A stretch of 64,000 nucleotides of DNA from Epsilonproteobacteria bacterium tcs-49 (GCA_002049495.1 LLYS01000012.1:17479-81478), one strand, 5' to 3'; shown: positions 9,384-18,592, counted from the stretch's first letter. Notes: a model not told the origin generated them from the sequence alone. Numbers and translations are program-made.

Positions 9384-9916
9384 TCCTGCTGCTGCAGGTA
9401 CTCATCCTTAAACGCTACGTAACGCTCGGCGGAGGCTTTGAGCTCCGCCACCTCCTCCTGAGTCAACTCCTTGACCGCTTTGGCCGGAGAACCCATGATC
9501 AGGCTTCGCGGGGGAAAAGTTTTGTTTTTTGTCACCAGCGCTCCCGCGGCGACGATGGAATCCTCGCCGATCACCGCCCCGTCCAGGATCGTCGCGCTCA
9601 TCCCGATCAGACAGCGGTCCTTGACCGTGCAGCCGTGCAGCATCACTTTGTGCCCCACCGTGACGTCGTCGCCGATGATCGTGGGATTACCCGTACTACG
9701 ATCGCCGTTTTTGTAATGGGTGACATGGATCATACTCATATCCTGGATGTTGGTTCGCTTGCCGATTTTGATAAAGTGCACGTCCCCGCGAACCACGGAG
9801 CCAAACCAGATGGAGCTCTCCTCCCCGATGCTCACCTCTCCGATAACGGAGGTGTTGGGCGCGATAAAAACGTTTTTGCCAAGTTCCGGTTTCATCCCTT
9901 TAAACTCCATCAACAT
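9380..9916 (-). CDS. Gamma-carbonic anhydrase family (hexapeptide-repeat) protein
   Basis: Left-handed beta-helix protein of 178 residues with hexapeptide repeats throughout (for example [22 protein letters not shown] and [11 protein letters not shown]). The three metal-binding histidines of gamma-carbonic anhydrases appear present: MIHVTH, VGHKVM and LHGC. Activity could be CO2 hydration, but many YrdA-like members lack measurable activity. Start ATG at 9916 has GGGAGAG six bases upstream. It lies two bases after ppk on the same strand and converges with the chemoreceptor gene with a four-base overlap of stop codons. Confidence 0.88.
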   Translation of the reverse strand: MLMEFKGMKPELGKNVFIAPNTSVIGEVSIGEESSIWFGSVVRGDVHFIKIGKRTNIQDMSMIHVTHYKNGDRSTGNPTIIGDDVTVGHKVMLHGCTVKDRCLIGMSATILDGAVIGEDSIVAAGALVTKNKTFPPRSLIMGSPAKAVKELTQEEVAELKASAERYVAFKDEYLQQQD

Positions 9917-9918
9917 CT

Positions 9919-12003
9919 CTAACTCTCCCGAAACAGACGGCTTGCGAGCTTTTTGACCCGGCTTTCGGTCTCTTTTTGCGTGGATTTGTAGATGCGGTTG
10001 GCGTACTCCTCCAGAATTTCGTGGTTATCGATCTTGACTTCGCTGTTTTGCTCAAAGCGTTCGTAGTCGCCGTCGCTTTTGAGTACCCAGCTGAGCGTAT
10101 TGTCGTTAAGCTGCAGCTGCAGAATCTGCTTGATCTTTTCCGCCTGTTCGGGTTCGACGATGGGCGTCATCAGCTCGATACGGCGGCTGAGGTTTCTAGG
10201 CATCAGATCCGCACTGGAGATATACACCTTGGGGTCGGCGTGTTTGAAGTAGTAGATACGCGGATGTTCTAAGTACTTGCCGATGATGGAAATGACGCGG
10301 ATATTGTCGCTGACCCCCTCGATCCCCGGGCGCAGGCAGCAGATACCGCGGATGATCAGCTCGATCTTCACGCCCGCCATGGAGGCTTTGTACAGCGCTT
10401 TGATCACATCCTCATCCACAAGGGCGTTGGCTTTGAGCACCATATAGCCGTCCTTGCCGTAACTCATCTCCTGTTCGATCAACTCGATCAACTTGGGTTT
10501 GATCTGCGTGGGCGACATATAGAGCGATTTCAGGCGTGCCTGCTTGGAAAAGCCGGTAAGGAAGTGGAAAAAGCGCGTCGCGTCCTCCACATACTCCTTC
10601 TTGGAGGTAAAGTAGCTCAAATCGGTATAGATTCGCGCCGTAGAGGGGTTGTAGTTGCCCGTGGCAAGGTGAACGTAGCTTTTGAGCTGCGCGCCGTCAC
10701 GCTTGATGATCTGCGCGATCTTGGCGTGGACTTTGAGTCCCGGGATACCGTAGATCACGTGCGCGCCCGCATCTTCGAGCGCCTTGGCCCAGATCAGGTT
10801 GTTCTCTTCGTCGAATCTGGCTTTGAGTTCCACCAGCGCGGTCACCTGCTTGCCGGTTTCGGCCGCTTCGGCGAGCGCTTTGACGATGGGCGAGTTTTTC
10901 CCCGCGCGGTACAGCGTCATCCGTATCGCCAGTACGTTGGGGTCCTTGGACGCCTTTTGGATAAAATCCACCACCGGATCAAAGCTTTCAAAGGGGTGAT
11001 AGTGCAGCAGATCCTGCTTGTCCAGCACCCGGAAGATATTTTCGTTTTTATCCAGCGGCGGCAGGATACGCGGCTTGAACACCGGCAGGGTCAGGTGGGC
11101 AAACTTTTTCTCCCCCACCAGCTGCCACAGGGCGCCCAGATTCAAAGGGATCGTATGACGGTAGATATCCTCGTCGTCGACGTTGATATGGCGGTTTAAA
11201 AAGGAGATGAGATCCCGATCCGCATCCTTTTCGATCTCCAGACGGACGATATCGCCCTTTTTACGCAGGCGAAGCCCCTCTTCCAAAATCTCCATAAAAT
11301 CGTCCGCTTCCTCCTCCTTGATGGCGATATCGGCGTTTCGCGTCACCCGAAAAGCCGCGGTGCTGACCGTCTCATACCCCGGAAAGAGAGAGGAGGCGAA
11401 ATTTTGCACCACCGATTCGATGGGGATAAAGGTATCGTTCAGGGTTTCGATAAAGCGCGGCAATACCCGGGGGATGCGGATAAGCCCGTATTTGAGATCA
11501 AACTCGTCTTTGAGCTTGATCGCCAGGGCGAAGCTGAGATTGTTCAGATGCGGGAACGGGTGGGTCGAATCCACCGCGATGGGCACGATAACGGGATAGA
11601 TCTGTTCTAAAAAGTAGCGCTCCACATCCTCTTGCTGCTCGTGGCTGAGGTTTTCAAAGGTGGTGATGGTGATGTTGCGCTGGCGCAACAGCTGGCTGAT
11701 GCGTTTGTACTGCTCCTCCACCTCCAGCTTTTCGCGGTGCAGGTAGCTGCGGATCGCCTCAAGCTGCTCATAGGGCATCATCTGATCGCCCGCGCTGCCC
11801 GTCACGCCCGCTTTGAACAGGTCGTTCAGCCCCGCGACGCGGATCATGTAAAACTCATCCAGGTTCGTCCCGTAGATGGCCAAAAACTTCAACCGCTCCA
11901 GCGGCGGCAGCGAAGCGTCCTTGGCCTGGGCCAAAACCCTGCTGTTGAAGTGCAGCCATGAAAGTTCACGGTTAAAAAAATACTCTTTTTTATTCAAATT
12001 CAT
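9919..12003 (-). CDS. ppk: Polyphosphate kinase 1
   Basis: Membrane-associated enzyme polymerising the ATP gamma-phosphate into inorganic polyphosphate. The product, about 694 residues, contains the N-terminal FFNRELSWLHFNSRVL signature, the catalytic PGLKVHAKI histidine motif and HLATGNYNPSTARIYTDLSYF in the C-terminal catalytic domains. The ATG at 12003 is preferred over an in-frame TTG at 12012 because AAAGGA is then at a normal nine-base spacing. It is probably co-transcribed with the downstream carbonic anhydrase-like gene. Confidence 0.95.
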   Translation of the reverse strand: MNLNKKEYFFNRELSWLHFNSRVLAQAKDASLPPLERLKFLAIYGTNLDEFYMIRVAGLNDLFKAGVTGSAGDQMMPYEQLEAIRSYLHREKLEVEEQYKRISQLLRQRNITITTFENLSHEQQEDVERYFLEQIYPVIVPIAVDSTHPFPHLNNLSFALAIKLKDEFDLKYGLIRIPRVLPRFIETLNDTFIPIESVVQNFASSLFPGYETVSTAAFRVTRNADIAIKEEEADDFMEILEEGLRLRKKGDIVRLEIEKDADRDLISFLNRHINVDDEDIYRHTIPLNLGALWQLVGEKKFAHLTLPVFKPRILPPLDKNENIFRVLDKQDLLHYHPFESFDPVVDFIQKASKDPNVLAIRMTLYRAGKNSPIVKALAEAAETGKQVTALVELKARFDEENNLIWAKALEDAGAHVIYGIPGLKVHAKIAQIIKRDGAQLKSYVHLATGNYNPSTARIYTDLSYFTSKKEYVEDATRFFHFLTGFSKQARLKSLYMSPTQIKPKLIELIEQEMSYGKDGYMVLKANALVDEDVIKALYKASMAGVKIELIIRGICCLRPGIEGVSDNIRVISIIGKYLEHPRIYYFKHADPKVYISSADLMPRNLSRRIELMTPIVEPEQAEKIKQILQLQLNDNTLSWVLKSDGDYERFEQNSEVKIDNHEILEEYANRIYKSTQKETESRVKKLASRLFRES

Positions 12004-12058
12004 CGATTTCAATCCTTTAATGCATCCCGATATTCTTTTATATTTCTGAAAGTTGCAT

Positions 12059-12095
12059 ATTATATCATATTACAAATCGGTTACATCTGCGTTAC
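12059..12095 (-). promoter_or_regulatory. ppk promoter with overlapping direct repeat (candidate Pho-type box)
   Basis: A TATAAT -10 box lies on the minus strand at 12064-12059. The -35 position (12082-12087) has a poor hexamer, but it is covered by an 11-base-period direct repeat GTTAC-N6-GTTAC (12080-12095, read on the plus strand). Activator boxes with this period are typical of PhoB/PhosR-type regulators. The promoter call is from sequence; the regulator is inference. Confidence 0.4.
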
Positions 12096-12107
12096 TTCGG
12101 GCTTTCG

Positions 12108-14081
12108 CTAGAGTTTGCGTATCTTTGCGATCTCATCACGCAGTCTCGCCGCTTCCTCAAACTCCAGATTTTTCGCCGCCTCTTTCATCTTTTTCTGCAT
12201 CTGCTTGACCAGTTTGTCCTTTTCGGATTTGGGCATCTTGTCCAGCTTTTTGCGCTTTTCGTACAGATCGCCCATATCCTCGACTTTGAGATCCTCGTCA
12301 AGCTTACGGATCGTCGTCTTTGGCGTGATCCCGTGCTTTTTGTTGTGTTCGATCTGCAGTTCCCGGCGCTTTTGGGTGATCTCCATCGCCGTTTTCATGG
12401 AGCCGGTGACCTTTTTGGCATAAAGCAGCACCTTGCCGTTGCTGTTTCGCGCGGCGCGCCCCATGGTCTGTATCAGCGACGTTTCACTGCGCAAAAAGCC
12501 CTCTTTGTCCGCATCGAGCACGGCGACGAGGCTTACTTCGGGCAGGTCCAGCCCCTCTCTGAGCAGGTTGATCCCCACCAGCACGTCAAACTCCCCCTGC
12601 CGCAGGGCGCGGATGATCTGGTTGCGCTCCACCGCGTCGATGTCGCTGTGCATATACTTGACCCGGATCCCCAGATCGGCGTAGTAGGTGGTGAGCTCTT
12701 CGGCCATCTTCTTGGTCAGTACCGTCACCAGTACCCGCTCGTTGCGTTTGATCACCTCTTTGATGCGATCGTGCAGATCCTCCACCTGGTATTCGCTGTC
12801 GATCACCTCGATCTCGGGGTCCAGCAATCCCGTGGGACGGATCACCTGCCGCGCGATGGCCGCGGAGTGCTCCTGCTCAAACTCCCCGGGGGTGGCGGAG
12901 ACAAAGAGGTAGCTGGCCTTTTTGGCGATAAATTCGTCAAACTTCAGCGGGCGGTTGTCCAGCGCGCTGGGCAAGCGAAACCCGTAATCGACCAGCACCT
13001 CCTTGCGGCTGCGGTCCCCCGCGTACATCCCGCGAAACTGGGGCAGGCTCACGTGGGACTCATCCACGATCAAAAGATAATCCCGGTGTTTGGCTTCAAA
13101 GTAATCAAGCAGCGAATACGGCGTCTCCCCGGGCTTTTTTTGCGTCAGGTGGCGGGAGTAGTTTTCCACGCCTTTGCACATCCCCGTCTCCTCCAGCATC
13201 TCCAGATCAAACTCGGTGCGCTGTTTCAAGCGCTGGTACTCGACGATCTTGTCCTCTTTTTGGAAGTAGTTCAGCCGCTCGCCCAGCTCCTCTTCGATGG
13301 TTTTGATCGCCTGTTTCATCCGATCCTGGCCCACGATAAACTGGCTGGTGGAGTAGATGGTGATCTCGTCGTAATCCTTGATCTTTTTATTGGTCAGCGG
13401 ATCGAAACTGTAGATGCTCTCCACCTCATCGCCGAAAAACTCCAGCCGCAGCGCTTCGTCCTCGCTATAGGGCGGATAGATATCTACCACGTCGCCGTTG
13501 ACTTTGAAATCCCCCCGGTCGAAGTAGTTGTCGTTGCGTTTATAACCCATATCCACCAGCCGCAGCAGAAATTCGCGCTGGTCCAGCTCGTCGCCCACGC
13601 AGAACTTGATCACCATCTTTTGGTACTCTTCGGGGTCACCCAGCCCGTAGTTGGCCGAAACGGAAGCGATGACGATCACGTCGTCGTAGTTGAGCAAACT
13701 CGCCGTAGCGCTTAAGCGCAGCCGCTCCAGCTCGTCGTTGATAGAGCTGTCCTTTTCGATAAACAGGTCACTGCGGGGGATGTAGGCTTCTGGCTGATAG
13801 TAGTCGTAGTAGCTGATGAAATACTCCACGTGGTTGTGGGGGAAAAAGGCTTTGAACTCGCTGTAAAGCTGCGCGGCGAGGGTTTTGTTGTGCGTCATGA
13901 TAAGCGTGGGGCGCTGCAGCCGCTCGATGGTCTTTGCCATGGTGTAGGTTTTCCCGCTGCCCGTGACCCCAAGCAGGGTTTGGAACTTGTGGCCCTCTTC
14001 GATGGACTGGACGAGGGTATCGATGGCCTGGGGCTGATCGCCCGCGGGTTCATACTGGCTGACGACTTCGAGTCTTTCCAT
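12108..14081 (-). CDS. uvrB: Excinuclease ABC subunit B
   Basis: Damage-verification helicase of nucleotide excision repair; loads onto DNA from UvrA and recruits UvrC. The 657-residue product has Walker [11 protein letters not shown] near 40, the tyrosine-rich beta-hairpin segment [12 protein letters not shown] near 95, helicase motifs including [17 protein letters not shown], and a C-terminal UVR coiled coil ([15 protein letters not shown]). Full length. ATG at 14081 with AAGGAG at eight bases. It stands immediately downstream of the integron cassette array on the same strand. Confidence 0.97.
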   Translation of the reverse strand: MERLEVVSQYEPAGDQPQAIDTLVQSIEEGHKFQTLLGVTGSGKTYTMAKTIERLQRPTLIMTHNKTLAAQLYSEFKAFFPHNHVEYFISYYDYYQPEAYIPRSDLFIEKDSSINDELERLRLSATASLLNYDDVIVIASVSANYGLGDPEEYQKMVIKFCVGDELDQREFLLRLVDMGYKRNDNYFDRGDFKVNGDVVDIYPPYSEDEALRLEFFGDEVESIYSFDPLTNKKIKDYDEITIYSTSQFIVGQDRMKQAIKTIEEELGERLNYFQKEDKIVEYQRLKQRTEFDLEMLEETGMCKGVENYSRHLTQKKPGETPYSLLDYFEAKHRDYLLIVDESHVSLPQFRGMYAGDRSRKEVLVDYGFRLPSALDNRPLKFDEFIAKKASYLFVSATPGEFEQEHSAAIARQVIRPTGLLDPEIEVIDSEYQVEDLHDRIKEVIKRNERVLVTVLTKKMAEELTTYYADLGIRVKYMHSDIDAVERNQIIRALRQGEFDVLVGINLLREGLDLPEVSLVAVLDADKEGFLRSETSLIQTMGRAARNSNGKVLLYAKKVTGSMKTAMEITQKRRELQIEHNKKHGITPKTTIRKLDEDLKVEDMGDLYEKRKKLDKMPKSEKDKLVKQMQKKMKEAAKNLEFEEAARLRDEIAKIRKL

Positions 14082-14112
14082 ACGCTATGCTCCTTGGCTT
14101 ATTTTAGGAGCA

Positions 14113-14141
14113 ATTTTATCGTAATCTTGCCGCTTTGTGAA
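14113..14141 (-). promoter_or_regulatory. uvrB promoter
   Basis: Minus-strand sigma-70 type promoter: TTCACA (14141-14136), exactly 17 bases, TAAAAT (14118-14113), about 30 bases before the uvrB start. It lies between the last attC site and uvrB, so uvrB has its own promoter and does not depend on cassette transcription. Confidence 0.65.
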
Positions 14142-14186
14142 CCGTGAGGGGGATTTTTGTTTTTTGACTAGCGGGTGTTCAGCCCG

Positions 14187-14255
14187 AGATAACGTTTAAA
14201 ATGAGCCAATAAATTGCCCGTAGGGTAATTTATTGGCTCCTCTGATTTGTTATGC
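14187..14255 (-). other. attC site A (last in array, next to uvrB)
   Basis: Read on the minus strand: R'' GCATAAC, a 13-base arm GAGCCAATAAATT pairing with AATTTATTGGCTC, a CCC-TAC-GGG apex and R' GTTATCT. The stop codon of the upstream cassette gene lies inside R''. Near-identical to sites B and E. The bases after R' (TATCTC) resemble the start of the ORF-less cassette, a hint that another cassette once followed. Confidence 0.85.
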
Positions 14256-14771
14256 ATTTTTTCTTTTAAACACAGAAAAGACTTTTTTGAGGTCAACACC
14301 AGCTTTCTGTTCTTTTTTAACTTGAAAATTCTTAATTTCTTTCTTTTCTTTAATATCTGTAAATATTTGCTCAATAATTTTTAGAACATCAGTAGGTTGA
14401 TTGCAAATTCCTTTTAATTGAATAAATACAATTTCATCTTTTGGGAGTGAACCACTTCGAGTCATTTGATTGTCTCTTTCTAAAAAATATTGCGGATGAA
14501 TAGAAGTAATCATAATTGCTGGAAGAATATCTTCAGGTTTCATACCATTCAGACTTTCCCATGATAATAGCTCTGAAAAAAAATGACTTTCTCCAACAGG
14601 TTGTATTACTACGGCATCATTTTTTGAGGCAAATTCTGCCATACGATCAAAATTAGATCGAAGAGTATTGCCTATCGGTTCATCCCAATTGTAATAATCA
14701 AGTACATACAAATAGTAGCTTCTTGATACATTTTCTGGAATTTCTGCAATTGAGTGAATTTTTAATCCCAT
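14250..14771 (-). CDS. Cassette-encoded hypothetical protein (173 aa)
   Basis: Not recognised. A soluble 173-residue protein with no signal peptide or membrane segment. The N-terminal half has mixed character (SYYLYVLDYYNWDEPIGNTL; HFFSELLSWESLNGMKPEDILPAIMITSIHP). The C-terminal 40 residues are very Lys-rich (DIKEKKEIKNFQVKKEQKAG) and may be a flexible or nucleic-acid-contacting tail. The ATG at 14771 follows AAGGAAAATAT, and the stop codon falls inside attC A, a typical cassette arrangement. AT-rich codon use differs from adjacent uvrB, consistent with horizontal origin. Function cannot be assigned from the sequence. Confidence 0.75.
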   Translation of the reverse strand: MGLKIHSIAEIPENVSRSYYLYVLDYYNWDEPIGNTLRSNFDRMAEFASKNDAVVIQPVGESHFFSELLSWESLNGMKPEDILPAIMITSIHPQYFLERDNQMTRSGSLPKDEIVFIQLKGICNQPTDVLKIIEQIFTDIKEKKEIKNFQVKKEQKAGVDLKKVFSVFKRKNA

Positions 14772-14793
14772 ATATTTTCCTTATTGTGTTTAT

Positions 14794-14862
14794 GCATAAC
14801 GTTTGAAATGAGCCAATAAATTGCCCGCAGGGTGATTTATTGGCTCCACTGTTTTGTTATAC
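14794..14862 (-). other. attC site B (end of the Hachiman cassette)
   Basis: Minus strand: R'' GTATAAC, arm GAGCCAATAAAT / ATTTATTGGCTC, apex CCC-TGC-GGG, R' GTTATGC. R'' and its flank (ATGTATAAC) complement the start of its own cassette at 17890 (GTTATACAT) over nine bases. The hamB stop codon lies in R''. Confidence 0.87.
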
Positions 14863-17172
14863 ATATCTATGAATCGCATCATATCTTTCTTCACTAAGCT
14901 CATTTATAGATGTTTTAAAAACAATTTCATTTTCGTCAATAGAATCGATATGATTTTTTAACCAGTCTATGTCTTCAAATCCGAAACCATATCGTAAGAG
15001 CCAAATTTCAATTTCATCGTTTGTTCCATAACGTATAAAATTCTTCATAATCAGTGCTCTAGAATCGGTTGTTTTGTTATAGTACAATTGGAATGCAGCA
15101 CAAATCGGGTCAACTAATGATAGAGAAACCACCTTGTCTAAATAATCGTACGTGTCATAAACCAATGTGTCATAATCAAATTCAGAAATAGATGTATTTC
15201 TAGGGAATATTGATGCTTCTCTTAAATCCTTATTGGGTAAAGAGGATGGAATGGGCGAATATCTGATTTTTAGAGATTCTATTTCTTTTTTAGCATCTAG
15301 TGGAGATAATTCGCCTAATTTGACTTTTGCTGTAATTTTTCTAACTTGATCTTTTTCTGTTATAAATGCATGGCGTAACGAGACCATTTCGCTGAATGAT
15401 TTTCCTTGAATATGCCATAGCATAATTGGGATAGCCGTACTTAAGACAGCTTTTTCGGCTCTATTTAAGCTAGTTCTTCTTAGGTGTTTAACAAATATTT
15501 TTTGGAATGAACTTTTTATTTTTTTTCTTACTTCATCATCTAGTTCATAATAACTTCTACCTGTTATCGGAACATTATTATGTAAAAGGTTTTCTAATAT
15601 ATATGATATATCTTGCTCTAAACTTGTCCCTTCTAAACGCTCAACTTGTGTATTTGTCAAATGCAATTCATCGTTAAAAGTACCTTCTTTAACTGCTTCT
15701 ACGATATCTTTTACATCATCTGAGATTGAGGAAAACTCTTCATCAATTTTAGAAACTTCATTTAAAAAGTAGTCATCATTTATTCTTGAACAAAATGTAC
15801 TTACATTTTCTTGTTTTATGATTGTGTATCCATATTCAAAGTTACTATTTGTTGAAGTGGTACGTCCAGCTCTACCAATTAAATTTTTTAAACTAAGTGT
15901 AGGAAGATTACGAAAATTATCAATCCAGACTACATCGAATGGCATGTTGATACCTTGAATCAATGTGCTAGTTGCAAAACAGATATGGACGAAATTTGAT
16001 CTAACAAAATCCTCTATAATCAATCTTGCATGTAAAGGCATAGATCCATGATGGATTACAATTCCTTTTTCCATCATGTTAATTAATAATGAATATTTAT
16101 CAGTGTCATTTGCACCAATGAATTTTTTTAGCTTTTCGATCAACCTAATTGCATTTGGGTCTGTAATCTTGTTACATAGTTCAATATATTGAGCAAAGTC
16201 AGTCAGATATCTACCATCATATATTTTATTCTTTGCAATATATACTAATAAAGTACCACCTTGTTCCAGTATGTTTTTTACGATATCTGTATTCAAAGTT
16301 TTGATATATCGATTTTCTTCTGGGTAATATGGAGAAAAATATTTAAAATCATTATTTTTATGAGACAAAAACACTTTTCCAACAGAGTGCTGGTCATATA
16401 ATCTGTAGTCAGCGTTATTTGTGAAGTGGTGTTTTAAGAGTTGTGCTTGCGGATTATTTACAAAAGGATGGGTAAATACTTTTTTTGCGTCTGGTAAAAC
16501 CTTATCAATTCTTCGGACAAATGCATCAAATTTCATTCCTCTAATATTTTCCTCTGATATTTGTGCTTCATCTAGTAAAAATAGCTTAATATTGAATTGC
16601 CCAACATTTTTAAATAATTCCGGACCTCTTTCTGGTGTAATAACAAATATTCTACGTTCGATTTTTGAAATGTTAATATTCTCAATAAATGGTAAGACTA
16701 AGACGGAATTTTCTACAAACTCATTGATAGTATCTATATACTCTGCAATTAACGCGCGTGAAGGGACTACTATGACTATGTCATAATCTATGTTTTGAAT
16801 TAGCTCGCGAAACAAATAGGACTTACCTGCACTTGTTGGTGCAGAAAAGGAAAAATACTTTTTTTCGTTAATATTTAAATATGCATGCGCTTGTACAGGA
16901 GTAAAAGTTCTTCCGGTTTCTTCCCTGATAACATCTTCGTATATCGAATATACTTCATCGAGTAAACTTTCAGGCTCTGTTGTCTTATAGAATAGACCCA
17001 TTGCATACAAAAGCTTTTTTTCATATTTTCTTAAAATATCATCGTGAAATATTTTAATATATGCCAATTTTTCAAAACTAGCCGAGTCTATCGGACCATT
17101 ATTATGAATGGTATTAATTATATTAACCAGTGTTTGTTCAACATTCTGATTTTCAATGATGTGTTTAGGCAT
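14857..17172 (-). CDS. hamB: HamB-like superfamily 2 helicase (Hachiman defence)
   Basis: 771-residue cytosolic SF2 helicase. FTPVQAHAYL (90-99) resembles a Q motif; Walker A is SAPTSAGKS (110-118); motif II is DEAQ (201-204). Motifs IV-V contain IHHGSMPLHAR and ATSTLIQGINMP (near 373-410), and motif VI is LIGRAGRT (431-438), a Ski2/Hel308-like pattern. About 330 C-terminal residues carry no motif I recognise. It overlaps the upstream hamA-like gene by eight bases; in Hachiman, HamB is the DNA-surveying helicase that holds the HamA nuclease in check. The call rests on the nuclease-plus-helicase pair and gene order. Other helicase-nuclease defence systems remain possible. Confidence 0.75.
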   Translation of the reverse strand: MPKHIIENQNVEQTLVNIINTIHNNGPIDSASFEKLAYIKIFHDDILRKYEKKLLYAMGLFYKTTEPESLLDEVYSIYEDVIREETGRTFTPVQAHAYLNINEKKYFSFSAPTSAGKSYLFRELIQNIDYDIVIVVPSRALIAEYIDTINEFVENSVLVLPFIENINISKIERRIFVITPERGPELFKNVGQFNIKLFLLDEAQISEENIRGMKFDAFVRRIDKVLPDAKKVFTHPFVNNPQAQLLKHHFTNNADYRLYDQHSVGKVFLSHKNNDFKYFSPYYPEENRYIKTLNTDIVKNILEQGGTLLVYIAKNKIYDGRYLTDFAQYIELCNKITDPNAIRLIEKLKKFIGANDTDKYSLLINMMEKGIVIHHGSMPLHARLIIEDFVRSNFVHICFATSTLIQGINMPFDVVWIDNFRNLPTLSLKNLIGRAGRTTSTNSNFEYGYTIIKQENVSTFCSRINDDYFLNEVSKIDEEFSSISDDVKDIVEAVKEGTFNDELHLTNTQVERLEGTSLEQDISYILENLLHNNVPITGRSYYELDDEVRKKIKSSFQKIFVKHLRRTSLNRAEKAVLSTAIPIMLWHIQGKSFSEMVSLRHAFITEKDQVRKITAKVKLGELSPLDAKKEIESLKIRYSPIPSSLPNKDLREASIFPRNTSISEFDYDTLVYDTYDYLDKVVSLSLVDPICAAFQLYYNKTTDSRALIMKNFIRYGTNDEIEIWLLRYGFGFEDIDWLKNHIDSIDENEIVFKTSINELSEERYDAIHRYV

Positions 17173-17869
17173 TTACTTCGATTCCGATCACATATAACTC
17201 ATCATGCTCAAGCAAATCATCTATGTATGTTGAGCTGAGTGCATTATTAAGTATATCTGCTGGATTTTGGCTATTGATAGAAAAAGCTGCTACAAATCCT
17301 TTTTGATCTTGTTTAATATTTTCAATAGATTCGGCAGATACAAAATATTGTAAATCAACTAATTCTGCCACATCTTTTTTTAGTACAACAAAATCTGCGA
17401 TTTGCTCCATTGCGTTTCTATAGGGATTCCCCGTACCACTGTATTTAGCTTCACCAAAGGCAATTAAATTTGTATGAGTTTCTGTGTGAAAATCAAATCC
17501 AGGATTTCCGGTAACTTTTTCTTTTAGCAATTCTGCCAATGGTACTTTAGTATGATTGTGTTGCATTTCCAATGAGTCTTGTGCTGAAGCAGATATAAGG
17601 AACTCACCGAATTCAGTACTTACAGTAGTGCTGACTTTTTTCAATATATCATTGACTAGCTTTTCAATTGTCCTTTCTGCTCTAGCTTCATAACTCATTC
17701 TAGGAATAATGCCAAGTTCATTTATCCAACTTTTGTTTGATAGCATATCTATCATTTCACGGGCTCTAACTCCAATATCAGTTATTTTCACATGTATAGA
17801 AAACACATTACAGTCAGTCGTCTTTCCATAGTCTTGCATATTTTCAAGTTTACAACTTATGATTTCCAA
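17165..17869 (-). CDS. hamA: HamA-like (DUF1837) PD-(D/E)xK nuclease effector of Hachiman
   Basis: 234-residue soluble protein. The C-terminal half contains GFDFHTETHTNLIAFGEAKY (124-143), in which Asp126, Glu140 and Lys142 fit a PD-(D/E)xK active site; Glu89 in TEFGEFLISA could complete it. The segment after it (NAMEQIADFVVL) resembles the HamA/DUF1837 C-terminal helices. In known Hachiman systems HamA is a nuclease released by HamB on sensing phage DNA damage. It is first in its cassette, with ATG at 17869 following AAAGGAACACATT, and is coupled to hamB by overlap. The family assignment is by recalled motif and context, without a profile search. Confidence 0.72.
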   Translation of the reverse strand: MEIISCKLENMQDYGKTTDCNVFSIHVKITDIGVRAREMIDMLSNKSWINELGIIPRMSYEARAERTIEKLVNDILKKVSTTVSTEFGEFLISASAQDSLEMQHNHTKVPLAELLKEKVTGNPGFDFHTETHTNLIAFGEAKYSGTGNPYRNAMEQIADFVVLKKDVAELVDLQYFVSAESIENIKQDQKGFVAAFSINSQNPADILNNALSSTYIDDLLEHDELYVIGIEVNA

Positions 17870-17883
17870 TGTGTTCCTTTCAT

Positions 17884-17952
17884 GTATAACGTTTGAGTTG
17901 AGAAATATTTGAGCCGCAGGGTCAAATATTTCTCTCCAATGATTTGTTATGT
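17884..17952 (-). other. attC site C
   Basis: Minus strand: R'' ACATAAC, arm GAGAAATATTTGA pairing with TCAAATATTTCTC, apex CCCTGCGGC, R' GTTATAC. The ends match the other sites but the arms differ from A, B and E. R'' plus flank (TACATAAC) complements the start of its own cassette at 18350. Confidence 0.85.
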
Positions 17953-17955
17953 ATT

Positions 17956-18333
17956 TTAGTCAAATCCATTTTTTTTACAAAGTTTTTTAAATAGTAAAAC
18001 ATTATCTTCACATATGCTTTGAACAATTTTTTGATTTTTAAATTCTGGCTGAGGATAAACTCTATTAACTGTCATCTTAGCACAAACATCTAGTCTATAA
18101 TCAAATTCACTTCTTTGAGTTGTTGATAATTTTAATTTTTCAACTGAGTTGGCTGTTATCATAACTAGTTTTCCACAATTTGTTATGACAATATCTTGTA
18201 TTTCATTTTTATTCCCACCATTAGCAACCCATGAGTCTAAATTTTTAAAATATGATTTTTCAACCTCTTCAATTGTTGAAGCATTGAGATTTAATACAAA
18301 AATTAATGTTATTAAAAATAATATCTGTTTCAT
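17956..18333 (-). CDS. Cassette-encoded small secreted protein (125 aa)
   Basis: Not recognised. A typical Sec signal peptide (MKQILFLITLIFVLNLNA, about residues 1-18) suggests a periplasmic location. The mature part contains four cysteines (NCGK, VCAK, ICED, LCKK) that could form disulfides. The ATG at 18333 is chosen over a longer frame that would read back through the neighbouring attC hairpins: it begins the signal peptide and has AAGGA at correct spacing, just after the recombination site (GTTATGT at 18350-18344). AT-rich, with the stop three bases before attC C. Confidence 0.78.
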   Translation of the reverse strand: MKQILFLITLIFVLNLNASTIEEVEKSYFKNLDSWVANGGNKNEIQDIVITNCGKLVMITANSVEKLKLSTTQRSEFDYRLDVCAKMTVNRVYPQPEFKNQKIVQSICEDNVLLFKKLCKKNGFD

Positions 18334-18343
18334 GTCTATCCTT

Positions 18344-18530
18344 ACATAACGTCCGTGCTGAGCGACACTCAGAAAGGAGGATTGAAAACGAAGTTTTCGA
18401 AATCCAACTGAATGAGTGGGAAAGAGTGTTCGCTCCTGCGACTTGGTATCTTGAAACTGCGAAGCAGTGAAAGATGCCAAGAACTCGTTCAGCACGGACG
18501 GTATCTCTGCGACGCAGGAGCAGAGATACC
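18344..18530 (-). mobile_element. ORF-less cassette with unusually long attC and variant core
   Basis: No gene fits between attC E and the next cassette. On the minus strand the segment starts GGTATCTC and carries the matching GAGATACC (18507-18500), so the R''/start pairing is kept although the normal AAC/GTT is ACC/GGT. From there to R' GTTATGT (18350-18344) is a 164-base attC-like site. The L boxes GTCCGTGCTGA and TCAGCACGGAC pair perfectly, and the inside folds into at least three further hairpins, including GGATTTCGAAAAC/GTTTTCAATCC and TTGGCATCTT/AAGATACCAA. Usual attC sites are about 55-140 bases. Confidence 0.6.
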
Positions 18531-18592
18531 GTTTAAAATGAGCCAATAAATTGCCCACAGGGTAATTTATTGGCTCCACTGATTTGTTATGT
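18524..18592 (-). other. attC site E (HEPN cassette) with atypical R'
   Basis: Minus strand: R'' ACATAAC, arms GAGCCAATAAATT/AATTTATTGGCTC and apex CCC-TGT-GGG, differing from site A at only a few bases. The R' box is GGTATCT instead of GTTATNN because the following ORF-less cassette starts with a variant core. The upstream gene's stop codon lies in R''. Confidence 0.8.

Noticed and set aside
18334..18579. N-terminal extension of the small secreted cassette protein back to 18579
   Set aside because: It would translate two attC hairpins; the internal ATG at 18333 starts a clean signal peptide with a Shine-Dalgarno site.
14187..18592. The same palindromes considered as ordinary Rho-independent terminators or REP elements
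   Set aside because: They lack U-tracts, include stop codons of the preceding genes inside R'', and show exact cassette start/end complementarity, which terminators would not.
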